Assembly: GCA_027036735.1 (NCBI GenBank)
Contig: JALWDU010000056.1
Coordinates: 1 to 38,815 of the forward strand
Length of the DNA: 38,815 bases
Source: Aquificales bacterium
GTDB taxonomy: Bacteria > Aquificota > Aquificia > Aquificales > QOAS01
Direction of reading: 5' to 3'
Shown: positions 24,139-33,457 of the stretch, in pieces
Layout: every line of letters starts with the position of its first letter
Numbering within the stretch: the first letter of the stretch is position 1
Position numbers and translations under genes: made by a program
Notes under the pieces: generated by a model
The model's database searches: none
What the model saw: only the letters and a program-made list of their open reading frames with translations
What the model was told of the DNA's origin: nothing

Positions 24139-24834
24139 TCAATACCCCGCTAGCTCTTCGAGGTAGTCCAAATCCTTGAGAACTATCCTTCCTCTTTGGG
24201 CATCGATAATCCCCTCCTTCTTCCACTTGCTCATAATTCTTATGGCGGTTTCAACGGTCGTTCCGGTCATCTCGGCGATATCCTGACGGGTTATGGGAGC
24301 CTCTATAACGAGGTATCCCTCCGGTGTTTCCTGACCTATCTTGTCGCCCAACTCTATGAGCAGTTTTGCTATTCTCTCTTCGACCTTACCGGAGGCTATG
24401 CTCTTTAGTACCTCGTAGGTTTCGAGCAGTTTTTCCGATAGGTCGCAGGTAATCATCAGTGCCAACTGCGGGTATTTCATCGATAGGTTTACAAAGTCCT
24501 GGTTGGACATGTAGAGCACCGTTGAGGGCAAAACCGCCTGGGCGGTATAGGTGTAGCGGGGCTTTCTGCCGCCGAACTCAACCCACCCGAAGAGCTCTTT
24601 GGGAAAGACCAACCTAACGATTATGGTCTTCCCGTCGGGGGTCTCCTTTAGGAGCTTTACCAACCCGTCGACGAGGATGTATATTCCCGGTTCCGCCTCC
24701 TCCTCGAAAAAGAGGTAGTCGCCTTTATTGTAATGTTTTTCGTGAAAATATTTCGCAATCTCTTCCAGCTCTTTATCGCTGAAATTCTTAAATAGTTCCA
24801 ATTTTTTCAGAAATTCAACCTTGTTGATTGCCAT
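24139..24834 (-). CDS. Crp/Fnr-family transcriptional regulator
   Basis: A 231-residue protein. The N-terminal cyclic-nucleotide-binding-type beta roll is visible (LFKNFSDKELEEIAKYFHEK, GDYLFFEEEAEPGIYILVDGLVKLLKETPDGK, FGWVEF). It is followed by a long dimer helix and a Crp-type HTH with ITRQDIAEMTGTTVETAIRIMSKWKKEGII. There is no N-terminal Cys cluster, so this is not an oxygen-sensing Fe-S FNR. The effector is unknown; the Arg/Ser pair of cAMP binding is not evident. A strong Shine-Dalgarno (GGAGGAGG) precedes the ATG. A half-conserved TTG-N6-CAA dyad in its 160-base upstream region is too weak to call autoregulation. Confidence 0.92.
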   Translation of the reverse strand: MAINKVEFLKKLELFKNFSDKELEEIAKYFHEKHYNKGDYLFFEEEAEPGIYILVDGLVKLLKETPDGKTIIVRLVFPKELFGWVEFGGRKPRYTYTAQAVLPSTVLYMSNQDFVNLSMKYPQLALMITCDLSEKLLETYEVLKSIASGKVEERIAKLLIELGDKIGQETPEGYLVIEAPITRQDIAEMTGTTVETAIRIMSKWKKEGIIDAQRGRIVLKDLDYLEELAGY

Positions 24835-24993
24835 AATAAACCTCCTCCTTCTTAAAATTAATTTCTATTGCCTTATCAAGCCACAATTTCTTGTATATTC
24901 TTATTATCCAATCCGACGCCAAAGCAAACCCTAACTTTAAACCGATTTTGCAAATTTTTTGCCGATTTAAACCATTCCGAATAATTTAAGCGC

Positions 24994-25842
24994 TCAAATG
25001 TCAATTTTCCAGTTGTCGATAAGCCTCGCCGAGGGGGTTCGGACGGCGACGAGAATCCTCTCCCCACCCCTAATCTCCTTTACCGGTTCGAGCGTTTCGG
25101 GGTCAACTATTGCCACGTAATCGATTTGTTTTATTAAGGGAAACCCTTTTAGGAAGTTAACGATTTCCTCTCTCAACCTTTCGGCGTCGCGAACACCCTC
25201 TTTAACCAATTTTTGGGCTAACAGAAAACTCCTGTATATGGCGGTAGCCTGCTCCCTCTCTTCGGGAGAAAGGTAAACGTTTCTCGAGCTCATGGCGAGT
25301 CCATCGCTTTCCCTCACGATGGGACAGCCCACTATCTCCACATCCATGTTTAGGTCTCCGACCATTTTTTTGATAACCTGAAGCTGTTGGTAATCCTTCT
25401 CCCCGAAATAGGCGCGGTCGGGCTTTACGATGTTCAGGAGCTTGGTTACAACGGTGCAAACACCCCTAAAGTGACTCGGTCTAAACTCACCCTCCCACCT
25501 TTTGGAGAGTTCGGTTTCCTCAACATAGGTGGAAAAACCCTTCGGATACATATCTCCCACTTCGGGGGCAAAAACTACGTCGACACCCTCCCTTTGGAGG
25601 AGTTTCAAATCCCTTTCCAAATCCCTCGGATAGCGGTCGTAATCCTCTCCCTTCCCGAACTGGGTGGGGTTTACGAATATGGAAACCACCGTTATGTCGT
25701 TTTCCCTTTTGGAACACCTCACGAGGGAGAGATGCCCTTCGTGGAGGTAACCCATTGTGGGGACGAAACCGACCGTTTTCCCCTCCCTTTTGAGTTGCTT
25801 TATGTATTTTTGAACCTCCGAGGGTTTTCGGAACACTTTCAT
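24994..25842 (-). CDS. panC: Pantothenate synthetase (pantoate-beta-alanine ligase)
   Basis: A 282-residue protein that adenylates pantoate and joins it to beta-alanine, making vitamin B5 for coenzyme A. It shows the class I nucleotidyltransferase motifs [18 protein letters not shown] (HIGH type) and [16 protein letters not shown] (KMSKS type). Other family blocks are [34 protein letters not shown] and [14 protein letters not shown]. The length is typical. No Shine-Dalgarno precedes the ATG (GGTTTTTATG). It lies between the permease and the Crp/Fnr gene on the same strand with 76- and 159-base gaps, so it is probably a separate unit. Confidence 0.96.
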   Translation of the reverse strand: MKVFRKPSEVQKYIKQLKREGKTVGFVPTMGYLHEGHLSLVRCSKRENDITVVSIFVNPTQFGKGEDYDRYPRDLERDLKLLQREGVDVVFAPEVGDMYPKGFSTYVEETELSKRWEGEFRPSHFRGVCTVVTKLLNIVKPDRAYFGEKDYQQLQVIKKMVGDLNMDVEIVGCPIVRESDGLAMSSRNVYLSPEEREQATAIYRSFLLAQKLVKEGVRDAERLREEIVNFLKGFPLIKQIDYVAIVDPETLEPVKEIRGGERILVAVRTPSARLIDNWKIDI

Positions 25843-25918
25843 AAAAACCTATTGTGGGTTTTCCTTTGAATACTTCCAAAATTGGGATTAATAATTAACA
25901 AAGAAGACCAAAAGGGGG

Positions 25919-27136
25919 TTATTCGGCACTTTTCCCGAAGATTGTAATGAAAGCCAACACCGGTATTAAGAGCAAAAATAGGAGGAAATAAGCCCACTTT
26001 CTCTTGTGAAGGGCGACGGCGGTGGCTATAACCGTTTGCAGGAGGTAGTAAAAGGCGAAAGCCTTGGAGGCGTAGGCGATTATTTCGAAAATATTCAAAC
26101 TCCAAATGAGGACTACATCTATTAAAGTAACCAGCAGATAGCCCGTTCGGGAGGATATTTTCCCGTGGGTTTCGACGTTGATAAGCCCTCCCGAGCCTAT
26201 GGTGTCGGCAACCGCCGCGCTGAACTGACTCATCAGGGGACCCGTTTTGATTAGAAAACCCATAACCACCGATATGGCGGCGGCGAGCATGATAACGGCA
26301 GTCTCGTCCAATTTGGTTTTATCGAGTAGGTAGAGGAGCGGCGTTACAAGGAAGATAAAGCTGATGTATATAAATCCCGATATCAATTGCGCCAATTTCA
26401 TCGATTTAACCCGCTCCGCGGGGGTATATTTTTCTCCCAAATACTTTGATGTTTCAAAACCCTGAACGATGAGGAAAATACCGGCGAGTATTTGAAGGGT
26501 TTCCAGAGTTATCGGCTTGTATTCCCACCTAACTTGGTAATGGGTTTGTATATCGTAAATCGCCAAAGTGGTTAAGAATGTAAAAATCACCGAAAGTTTT
26601 ATAGCAACCGCATACTTTTCGAGGAATTCCAAAAAATCCAACCCCCTTATAAAGCCGGAAATACCTATAAAAAGCAAAATAGCCGTCGTTAGGAGGTTTT
26701 CTAAAAGCCAATCCCTGTGAAAAAAGCCGGAAAAAATAAAGGAAGACAGCAATCGGAGGTAAAAGGCTACCGAAATTATATAGGCAAATGAAAGGGTTAG
26801 GTTTGAAAATCTTTCCACCTCAAAGAGAAATTTGTGTAAACCGCTTTGGGGATTGTAAATTATGGGTTCCGAATAGAGGATATTAAACCGTATAGCCTCC
26901 CCCACAAGGTAAGCCAAAATTACTATTCCAGCCATTGCGAGAAAGGCGTAATCTTTTACCGCAAAGTAGAGGAGGGGCGCCGAAACGAGGTAGCCGCTCC
27001 CTATAATGGAGGCGAGGGGGGTAACCGTTGCCGTCCAAAGTCTGTTCCTTTCCAACTTTGGATTTAGGAAGAACACCAAAAGCGCTAAGAAGGTAAAAAG
27101 AACTACCCAATCGAGAGGTGTAAAGGAGAGGTGCAT
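25919..27136 (-). CDS. Multi-pass membrane transporter, LeuT/APC-fold-like
   Basis: A 405-residue protein with about 11 hydrophobic spans. The first spans contain TPLASIIGSGYLVSAPLLYFAVKDYAFLAMAG, an unwound Gly-rich TM1 like those of APC or NRAMP-type transporters. Later features are FLIVQGFETSKYLGEKYTPAERVKSM (APC-like cytoplasmic loop) and GSGGLINVETHGK. The substrate cannot be read from sequence; an amino acid or a metal are the family options. No signal peptide, ATPase or partner gene is present. The start follows AAACCTT with TAATTT 7 bases upstream and a dyad at 27146-27161. Confidence 0.7.
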   Translation of the reverse strand: MHLSFTPLDWVVLFTFLALLVFFLNPKLERNRLWTATVTPLASIIGSGYLVSAPLLYFAVKDYAFLAMAGIVILAYLVGEAIRFNILYSEPIIYNPQSGLHKFLFEVERFSNLTLSFAYIISVAFYLRLLSSFIFSGFFHRDWLLENLLTTAILLFIGISGFIRGLDFLEFLEKYAVAIKLSVIFTFLTTLAIYDIQTHYQVRWEYKPITLETLQILAGIFLIVQGFETSKYLGEKYTPAERVKSMKLAQLISGFIYISFIFLVTPLLYLLDKTKLDETAVIMLAAAISVVMGFLIKTGPLMSQFSAAVADTIGSGGLINVETHGKISSRTGYLLVTLIDVVLIWSLNIFEIIAYASKAFAFYYLLQTVIATAVALHKRKWAYFLLFLLLIPVLAFITIFGKSAE

Positions 27137-27145
27137 AAGGTTTAA

Positions 27146-27161
27146 ATTAGTTTTTACTAAT
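27146..27161. promoter_or_regulatory. ATTAGT-tttt-ACTAAT dyad before the permease gene
   Basis: A perfect 6-bp inverted repeat with a 4-base centre, about 10 bases upstream of the leftward permease start. It overlaps the presumed -10 (TAATTT on the minus strand, 27144-27149), so it would suit a repressor site. It may be chance, given the A/T content. Confidence 0.3.
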
Positions 27162-27222
27162 CGTTTTCAAAACTTTTGAGGGTGTTAAAAACTTTTTCCG
27201 TCAAAGGGTAAGATAAAAGGAA

Positions 27223-27984
27223 ATGCTTGCCAAAAGGATTATTCCCTGTCTCGACGTCGATAAGGGGAGGGTTGTCAAGGGTATCCGATTTCGGGAACTA
27301 AGGGACGCCGGTGACCCGGTCGAGGTGGCTAAGGCTTACGAAAAGCAGGGTGCGGACGAGCTTGTCTTTTTGGACATAACCGCATCGGCGGAGGATAGGG
27401 GGATAATCCTCGATGTGGTTAAAAGGGTTGCCGAAACGGTATTTATGCCCTTTACTGTCGGCGGGGGAGTCCGAACCCTTAAGGATATCCGGAGACTGCT
27501 CGAGAGCGGCGCCGACAAGGTTTCGATAAACACCGCCGCCGTTAAAAACCCGCAAATCGTCTACGAGGGAGCAAAGAGGTTTGGCAGTCAGTGTATAGTG
27601 GTCGCCATAGACGCCAAGCGCCGACCCAAAGGCGGGTGGGAGGTATATATCCACGGGGGAAGAACCCCCACCGGGATAGATGCGGTCGAGTGGGCTAAGC
27701 GGGTTCAGGAGTTGGGGGCTGGCGAGATACTGCTGACCTCTATGGATAGGGATGGAACTAAAGAGGGTTACGACGTGGAGCTGACCCGTGCGGTGGCGGA
27801 GGCGGTGAATATCCCCGTAATAGCGAGCGGGGGAGCCGGCAAAAAGGAGCATTTCTACGAGGCTTTTACCGAGGGAAAGGCTGACGCCTGCCTCGCCGCC
27901 TCGCTCTTCCACTTCAAGGAATTATCCATTCCCGACCTCAAGGAGTTTCTCAAGGAAAAAGGTATCCACGTGAGGTTGGATTAA
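27223..27984 (+). CDS. hisF: Imidazole glycerol phosphate synthase, cyclase subunit HisF
   Basis: A 253-residue TIM barrel. HisF uses ammonia from HisH to make imidazole glycerol phosphate in histidine biosynthesis. Catalytic aspartates lie in [16 protein letters not shown] (D11) and [14 protein letters not shown] (D130 region). Phosphate-binding loops are seen in [26 protein letters not shown] and [13 protein letters not shown]. The length is exact for the family. AAAAGGAA before the ATG is a modest Shine-Dalgarno. hisH and other his genes are not adjacent, consistent with dispersed biosynthetic genes. Confidence 0.98.
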   Translation: MLAKRIIPCLDVDKGRVVKGIRFRELRDAGDPVEVAKAYEKQGADELVFLDITASAEDRGIILDVVKRVAETVFMPFTVGGGVRTLKDIRRLLESGADKVSINTAAVKNPQIVYEGAKRFGSQCIVVAIDAKRRPKGGWEVYIHGGRTPTGIDAVEWAKRVQELGAGEILLTSMDRDGTKEGYDVELTRAVAEAVNIPVIASGGAGKKEHFYEAFTEGKADACLAASLFHFKELSIPDLKEFLKEKGIHVRLD

Positions 27985-28038
27985 TTTCTGAGCTTTTCCC
28001 TTACCCCTTTTGGGACACCTCTTAAACTTTTTCTCTCC

Positions 28039-28386
28039 ATGTTCGGCGAAAACGAACTCTCCCACGTGCTGGTGGTAGCCCTACTCACCTTTTTGGTAAA
28101 TATCCCTTTCGGCTATTGGAGGGCTAAGGTTGAAAAGTTTTCCAAAGAGTGGTTTCTCGCCATACACCTACCCGTGCCTTTGATAGTCGCTTTTAGACTC
28201 CTAATGGGGGTTCACCTGAATATACCCACCGTGGTGGTTTTTGTGATTTCCTTCTTCCTCGGTCAGAGGGCGGGAATAGTTCTAAACCGCCTACTGGAGA
28301 GAAAATTGGGGGAGACATCCAAAAACCTCTTCGCCGATTTGGTTAGACTCTTTCAAAAGTCCCGCGTAGAGGGGATAAACCGCTAA
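28039..28386 (+). CDS. Small membrane protein of unknown function
   Basis: A 115-residue protein with three hydrophobic stretches: HVLVVALLTFLVNIPFGYW, WFLAIHLPVPLIVAFRLLMG and TVVVFVISFFLGQRAGIVL. A basic-amphipathic tail follows. The positive-inside rule suggests a cytoplasmic C-terminus. I cannot place the family. No Shine-Dalgarno is visible. It lies 54 bases after hisF and 62 bases before the next small gene. Confidence 0.65.
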   Translation: MFGENELSHVLVVALLTFLVNIPFGYWRAKVEKFSKEWFLAIHLPVPLIVAFRLLMGVHLNIPTVVVFVISFFLGQRAGIVLNRLLERKLGETSKNLFADLVRLFQKSRVEGINR

Positions 28387-28448
28387 TCCCTTCCGTTAAT
28401 TTGTTAAAGGTAGCCCCTTCGGGGGACTTTCAAACCTTTGGAGGAGAT

Positions 28449-28700
28449 ATGCCGAAAAAGCAACCCGACAAGGGGGAAACAAGGATAAGGAAATACATCA
28501 AAGGTCTCATAAGGAACAAGAAGTACCTAACGGTGGAGGATATTTGCCTCTACCTGGAGAGGTATTACAAGGTTCCCATTCATATCCCTTCGGTGTTTTA
28601 CAAATACAAGAGGATTATCAACGAGTGTAGGAAAGAGGTTTACAGGGAACGCCAAAGGGAGAGGAAAAAAAGGAAACGTAAAGGGGAAAGGGAAGGTTAG
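28449..28700 (+). CDS. Small, strongly basic protein of unknown function
   Basis: An 83-residue protein. I chose the ATG at 28449 because GGAGGAGAT immediately precedes it. The core ([32 protein letters not shown]) could be a winged or bihelical nucleic-acid-binding fold. The last ~25 residues are almost wholly Arg/Lys/Glu ([18 protein letters not shown]). It probably binds nucleic acid, by composition only. Its stop overlaps the rpoD stop by 4 bases in convergent orientation (28697-28700), so the two mRNAs would share complementary 3' ends. Confidence 0.65.
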   Translation: MPKKQPDKGETRIRKYIKGLIRNKKYLTVEDICLYLERYYKVPIHIPSVFYKYKRIINECRKEVYRERQRERKKRKRKGEREG

Positions 28701-30442
28701 AAGTTTTCGAGGAAGTCCTTCAGATATTTCGCCCTCATGGGGTGGCGCAATTTCTTTATAGCCTTGTTCTCTATCTGCCTTATACGCTCGCGGGTTACGT
28801 TGAACATCTTTCCGACCTGCTCGAGGGTATACTCCACCCCGTCGTCGTTCAGACCGAAGCGGTAAATGATAACCTCCTTCTCCTTGGGGGAGAGGGTATC
28901 CAATACCTCCAAAATTTTCTGACGGAGCATACGGCGGGCGATAACCTCCTCCGGATTGGGAACGGTGGTATCCTCGATAAAGTCCTTGAGGTGGGTGTCG
29001 TCGTCGTCCCCTATCGGGGTTTCGAGGGATATCGGTTCGAGCGCCGCCCTCATAACGCGGCGAACCTTTTCAACCGGCATATTGAGCTCGCGGGCGATAT
29101 CTTCGGGGGTGGCGTTTCTCCCCTCCTCCTGGAAAATCCTCTTGGAGGTGCGGATTATCTTGTTTATCGTCTCTATCATGTGGACGGGTATCCTTATCGT
29201 CCTCGCCTGGTCGGCAATCGCGCGGGTGATAGCCTGTCTAATCCACCAGGTGGCGTAGGTGGAGAATTTGAACCCCTTGCGGTAGTCGAACTTATCGACC
29301 GCCTTCATGAGACCGATATTTCCCTCCTGAATGAGGTCGAGAAAGTGGAGTCCCCTGTTTACGTATCTCTTGGCTATCGAGACCACCAGACGGAGGTTCG
29401 ATTTAACCATCACCTGTTTGGCGTCTATAACCCTCTTCCTACCCCTTTGGATAATCTGCATTACCTTTTCGAGCTCGCCGGGGAGGACACCCATTTTGTC
29501 CTCGAGCTGCCTTATCTCCCTTCTGAGTTTGTAGTATTCGGTTCTCAACGTCTCAAACTTGGGTAGGGAGTAACCCGCCTCCTTAATCTTTTTCTGAAGT
29601 TCGGGGTCGGTCATATAGTTGGCGAGCAGTTCGTCGATATCTTCGTGTATCGCCTTAAGTTTTTTCTCCTTAGCCTTCAATTCTTTGAGCTTTCTCCTGT
29701 AGAGTTTGTAGAGTTTGATAAGCTCGTCGGCTACCCTTTCGAATTTGGAGTATTTGACCTTCATCTTTTTGAGAATCCGGTTCATTTCGGCATGCTTGAG
29801 TAGGTATTCCCTTTTAGTCTCCTCGCTGGGAAAGGCGAAATACTTTTCCCTAGCCTCGAGCACCTCCTTATAAGCCTTCGCCAGCTCCAGCCCCAAATCC
29901 ATAAAGAGGCGCTCGTATTCCTTCAGTTTTTTGTTGGCTTCCTTCTCGCCCAGCTCGTCCAGCTCGATTAAGTCCATTACCTCGTTTATCTTTTTCTTCT
30001 TGTTGCAGACCGCCGCCCAATCGTCGAGTATCTGGTCGACCAAAAAGGCGGTTCTCAGCAGACCCCTCCGGAGGGTTTTCCTACCGAGCTCTATCTGACG
30101 GGCGTAATAGACCTCCTGCTCCCTGGTGAGGAGGGGAATTTTTCCCATCTCGCGGAGGTAGAGCTTTACCGGGTCTTCCTGCTCGTCACCCGAATAGGAG
30201 GTGGAGGAGACCACTATCTCGTCGCGCTCCTCATCCTCGTCGGCGAGTTCCTTTTCAATCTCCTCGCTGACCTCGTCAACCACTTTGATGTTGTGCTCCT
30301 GAAGTATATCGAGAACCTCTTCGAAGTGCTCCGATTCGAGAAAATCCTCCCCGAGAAGCTCGTTTATCTCGTCGTAGGTTACGTAACCCTTCTCCTTACC
30401 GAGTTCTATAAGTTTTTCGACATCCTCGTGATGGAAGCTCAT
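28697..30442 (-). CDS. rpoD: RNA polymerase primary sigma factor RpoD (sigma-70)
   Basis: A 581-residue protein. Region 1.1 is acidic at the N-terminus. [28 protein letters not shown] is region 1.2. A large non-conserved domain spans roughly residues 140-340. The core follows: [34 protein letters not shown] (2.1-2.2), [23 protein letters not shown] (2.3-2.4), [14 protein letters not shown] (3.0) and [28 protein letters not shown] (4.2). A strong Shine-Dalgarno (GGGGGAGGTG) lies before the ATG. A TATATT hexamer about 80-90 bases upstream may be its -10, which would give it a normal leader unlike many neighbours. Confidence 0.97.
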   Translation of the reverse strand: MSFHHEDVEKLIELGKEKGYVTYDEINELLGEDFLESEHFEEVLDILQEHNIKVVDEVSEEIEKELADEDEERDEIVVSSTSYSGDEQEDPVKLYLREMGKIPLLTREQEVYYARQIELGRKTLRRGLLRTAFLVDQILDDWAAVCNKKKKINEVMDLIELDELGEKEANKKLKEYERLFMDLGLELAKAYKEVLEAREKYFAFPSEETKREYLLKHAEMNRILKKMKVKYSKFERVADELIKLYKLYRRKLKELKAKEKKLKAIHEDIDELLANYMTDPELQKKIKEAGYSLPKFETLRTEYYKLRREIRQLEDKMGVLPGELEKVMQIIQRGRKRVIDAKQVMVKSNLRLVVSIAKRYVNRGLHFLDLIQEGNIGLMKAVDKFDYRKGFKFSTYATWWIRQAITRAIADQARTIRIPVHMIETINKIIRTSKRIFQEEGRNATPEDIARELNMPVEKVRRVMRAALEPISLETPIGDDDDTHLKDFIEDTTVPNPEEVIARRMLRQKILEVLDTLSPKEKEVIIYRFGLNDDGVEYTLEQVGKMFNVTRERIRQIENKAIKKLRHPMRAKYLKDFLENF

Positions 30443-30683
30443 ACAATCACCTCCCCCTCTCCGAGTTTTTGGGGTGAAATAAAAATCTCTCCCTTTTTGG
30501 GCAAAAATCGGTGAGGTTTGATGTTAATATAGGAATTTTTGTATTCCATAAAGAGGATTTACTATTTTACAAAACTTCCGCTAGAAATCCCTTATATGTA
30601 AAATATTCCCCAAGCACCTCAGAGCGTATTCTACCCACCTTAACCACTGCCTTAGCGGGGAAAGTGTCATAAATTCATACCAA
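30443..30683. other. Divergent intergenic region, rpoD/era
   Basis: 241 bases without a gene. It is A/T-rich and must carry both promoters. On the minus strand TATATT (around 30523) follows a GGAAT/ATTCC dyad. TTCCCC (30607-30612) and GGGGAA (30656-30661) form an inverted pair with a 43-base spacer before era. Nothing else recognisable. Confidence 0.4.
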
Positions 30684-31790
30684 ATGATGGAAGAGAAGGA
30701 GAAGAATAACCTCCAAGAGGAGCAAAAGGAAAATGGGGAAACCCCCAAAGGGGAAGAGGCAAATAACATCCCCCAAGAGGTCGGGGAACAAAAGGAAACC
30801 CAAAGAGGTGAAGACACCCAAAACTCACCCCAAGGGGGTGAAAACCTCCTCGAATACTACCGACAGAAGTTTGCCGAGGAGGAAAAGAAACCCAAAAAGA
30901 AGGTCGGATACGTTACTATTGTGGGAAAACCCAACGTGGGTAAGTCCACCCTCATAAACGCCCTAATAGGGACTAAGGTTTCAATAGTCACCGACAAACC
31001 GGGGACAACCAGGATAAGACTTCTCGGGATAAGGAACGACGAGGATTCCCAAATAGTGTTTTTGGACACACCCGGCATTTACCGCGAGCAGGACGCCATG
31101 GAAAAGGCGATGATAGAGATGGCTACAACCTCCCTGCAGGACGCCGACGTGGTGCTCTTTATGATAGAGGCTCACCGTCCTTGGACGAAACAGGACAGGG
31201 AGATTTTTGAAAAGTATGTCAAACCCCTCAACAAGCCGGTCATACTGGTTATAAACAAGATAGACAAACTCAAAAAAGCCGACGAAGTTTTACCCCTAAT
31301 AGAGGAGAGTGCCAAATATTACCCCTTTGCGGAGATAGTTCCCATATCCGCCAAAAAGGGGACTAACGTAAAGAGACTCTTAGAGGTCATTAAAAAATAC
31401 CTCCCCGAAGGGGAACCGCTCTTTCCCGAGGATATGACCGTCGATTTACCCCTCAGACTCTATGTGGCGGAAATCGTCAGGGAGAAGATACTCCAGCTGA
31501 CCCACGACGAGGTGCCCCAAGAGGTGGCGGTCGTTATAAACGAGATAAAGCCGGGTGATAAAAACCCCGACATGCTGGTGATAAACGGCGAGATTATAGT
31601 CAGCCGTGAGAGCCTAAAACCGATTATTATCGGGAAGAAGGGTCAGCGCCTCCGCGAGATAGGAAAGCGCGCCCGCGAGGAGCTCCAGCTCATTTTGGGT
31701 AAGCCGGTTTACCTCCAACTGTGGGTTAGGGTGAAGGAGGATTGGAGGGATAGACCCGAATTGGTCAAGATGTTCGGATATACCCTCTAA
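30684..31790 (+). CDS. era: GTPase Era with N-terminal disordered extension
   Basis: A 368-residue protein. Residues 1 to ~75 are an acidic Glu/Gln/Asn-rich segment absent from standard Era (~300 residues). The GTPase follows: GYVTIVGKPNVGKSTLINALIG (G1), KPGTTRIR (G2), VFLDTPGIY (G3) and VINKIDK (G4). The C-terminal KH domain has IIIGKKGQRLREIGKRAREELQ, the GxxG loop for 16S rRNA 3'-end binding. Era helps 30S subunit maturation. The ATG at 30684 has no Shine-Dalgarno. No later Met precedes the G domain, so the extension is likely translated. It stands divergent from rpoD across 241 bases. Confidence 0.96.
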   Translation: MMEEKEKNNLQEEQKENGETPKGEEANNIPQEVGEQKETQRGEDTQNSPQGGENLLEYYRQKFAEEEKKPKKKVGYVTIVGKPNVGKSTLINALIGTKVSIVTDKPGTTRIRLLGIRNDEDSQIVFLDTPGIYREQDAMEKAMIEMATTSLQDADVVLFMIEAHRPWTKQDREIFEKYVKPLNKPVILVINKIDKLKKADEVLPLIEESAKYYPFAEIVPISAKKGTNVKRLLEVIKKYLPEGEPLFPEDMTVDLPLRLYVAEIVREKILQLTHDEVPQEVAVVINEIKPGDKNPDMLVINGEIIVSRESLKPIIIGKKGQRLREIGKRAREELQLILGKPVYLQLWVRVKEDWRDRPELVKMFGYTL

Positions 31791-31831
31791 GGGTTTTCCT
31801 CCCCTTTCTCCCACCTTAAAGGGTTTTTCTC

Positions 31832-32239
31832 TCACCCCTCACCCAAAAGGGTGACTATTACCTTCCTACTGCGGGGACCGTCGAACTCCGCTAAGAATAC
31901 AGCCTCCCAGGTGCCGAGCGCCAAATCTCCGTTTACGACGGGAATAACGCGGGAATTTCCTATAAGGGCGCTTTTGATATGGGCGGCGGAATTGCCTTCG
32001 GCGTGGCGGTAATTGGGGTCGTCCCACTCGACGAGACTTGACAACTTGTAGGCTATATCCCTAACCACATCGGGGTCTGCGCCTTCGTTAACGAAAACAG
32101 CCGCCGTGGTGTGGGGGACGTAAACCACGCATATACCCTCTCTTATCCCGCTCTCGCGGACGAATTCCCTAATGGGGGCGGTTATATTGACAAAATCGGT
32201 GTGGGAAGAGGTGGAAACGCGAAAAACCTTTGTAGGCAT
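31832..32239 (-). CDS. yjbQ: YjbQ/UPF0047 family protein
   Basis: A 135-residue protein of the UPF0047 (YjbQ) family: VYVPHTTAAVFVNEGADPDV, WDDPNYRHAEGNSAAHIKSALIG and GDLALGTWEAVFLAEFDGPRSRKV. The His and Glu residues in these blocks are the conserved metal/substrate site. Some members complement thiamine-phosphate synthase mutants, but the true role is unclear. Its ATG follows TATAAACCT, with no Shine-Dalgarno. It ends 41 bases from the convergent era stop. Confidence 0.92.
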   Translation of the reverse strand: MPTKVFRVSTSSHTDFVNITAPIREFVRESGIREGICVVYVPHTTAAVFVNEGADPDVVRDIAYKLSSLVEWDDPNYRHAEGNSAAHIKSALIGNSRVIPVVNGDLALGTWEAVFLAEFDGPRSRKVIVTLLGEG

Positions 32240-32259
32240 AGGTTTATAAGACTACCCAA

Positions 32260-33438
32260 TTAGGGGATATTGGGAAGATAGGAGATGGTAAGGTCCACAA
32301 CATGCCACCTGTAATGTCTCCAATTGGCATCCGAAGGGTGCTTTAAACAAACATAAAGGGGGTTTCCACTTCCATCCCTTAGGGTATCCACCAAAACATA
32401 CCCGTTCCCACAGGTATTGGGGTCATCGCAATCAACATTTCTAATAGAACAAAAATCGTAAGTTTTATCGGGAACATAGGAGGCTTGAACCAACATATAG
32501 ACCTTAACCAGTTTTACCTCCTGTTTAATATCGTCGTTTGTAAGCGGGTAGACACTATAGGGAAGGCTGTTTACCCAATAATCCACATTTTCATCTCCAT
32601 CGGTATCCAACCCGAACCACACATCCCAATCCGCTACGCAGTTGAGAACCGGAACGGGAGTCTGAAAACCCGACGAAGAGCTGGGGGAAGTTGTCTGCCT
32701 ATACAAAGTGTAGGTTTCGGAAAGGCAATAGTCCACCGGTGTAGAGGGTTGTTTCAAATACCAGAGAATACCGGTGCAATATTGGTCTTTACAGCAAGCC
32801 CTTAGAGGTGTCGAATTCCAGCAAGGACATGTTGTAGGAGGTTGCTTACAGGCGCTATCGGTATCTTTGGGAAAACCAAAGGCTATCGAGCTGTATCCAC
32901 GGGCGACCTGACAACAGGTGCTATTCCCGAGATAATGCCCCTGTCCGTCCATCCAAGCGCATTCTTCCCGAAGATAGGTTGAACTCGTTCCGCAAACTCT
33001 ATATCCGTTTGTGGCGTTGTAAACTACCCCCGTTCCATTCCACATTACAAAACCGAAACCGAAATCGGGGTCGGTATAGGAGTAGTCGATATCCGCAATA
33101 TTTGTCGTTTCCCTAAGCAGGAGAGTTTTATTCCCGACGGCTCCTGTATAGTTTGCTATAAAACAAGCATCGTTGTGTGGGCAAAAAGAACCGTTGCAGT
33201 AGTTCATTACCAAAGCGTTTTCATCCACGCTTATACCGTATCCCGCGTGTTTTATATCGAAGATTAAATCGTCGAGACTGATAGCCTCCGCCGACCGCTG
33301 TTTAGTATCCCCCACGGTGTTGGAAAACTTTTGAAGAACATGGGACATAGCGACCACTATTAGCGTCCCAACAAGAATAAATAAAGCCGAAGCGACCAGA
33401 AGTTCGGTTACAGTAAAACCTTTCCTCTTAAAGGACAT
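32260..33438 (-). CDS. Cysteine-rich type IV pilin-like (pseudopilin/minor pilin) protein
   Basis: A 392-residue protein. A class III signal peptide is clear: KRKGFTVTELLVASALFILVG, cleaved after the Gly, with the E5-equivalent in FTVTE, then a long hydrophobic helix. The large globular head contains 19 cysteines, among them adjacent CC pairs and C-P-C, suggesting a disulfide-stabilised extracellular domain. It also has a DTDGDENVD loop of the calcium-binding type seen in some pilus proteins. It resembles PilW-like minor pilins. No other pilus genes are adjacent. The upstream neighbour is the DUF507 gene, 19 bases away. Confidence 0.8.
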   Translation of the reverse strand: MSFKRKGFTVTELLVASALFILVGTLIVVAMSHVLQKFSNTVGDTKQRSAEAISLDDLIFDIKHAGYGISVDENALVMNYCNGSFCPHNDACFIANYTGAVGNKTLLLRETTNIADIDYSYTDPDFGFGFVMWNGTGVVYNATNGYRVCGTSSTYLREECAWMDGQGHYLGNSTCCQVARGYSSIAFGFPKDTDSACKQPPTTCPCWNSTPLRACCKDQYCTGILWYLKQPSTPVDYCLSETYTLYRQTTSPSSSSGFQTPVPVLNCVADWDVWFGLDTDGDENVDYWVNSLPYSVYPLTNDDIKQEVKLVKVYMLVQASYVPDKTYDFCSIRNVDCDDPNTCGNGYVLVDTLRDGSGNPLYVCLKHPSDANWRHYRWHVVDLTISYLPNIP

Positions 33439-33457
33439 TAAGAAAAATGCTAAACCA

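Noticed and set aside
24870-24950. Fnr/Crp box in the regulator's own upstream region
   Set aside because: The TTGAT-AAGG-CAATA match lacks the symmetric half; too weak.
25387-25869. 160-residue open frame antisense to panC
   Set aside because: panC motifs are unambiguous on the other strand.
27298-27912. 204-residue open frame antisense to hisF
   Set aside because: A shadow of a certain gene; the composition is typical of reverse-complement reading.
28742-29566. 274-residue open frame antisense to rpoD
   Set aside because: The rpoD reading is certain, and the antisense frame has no family features.
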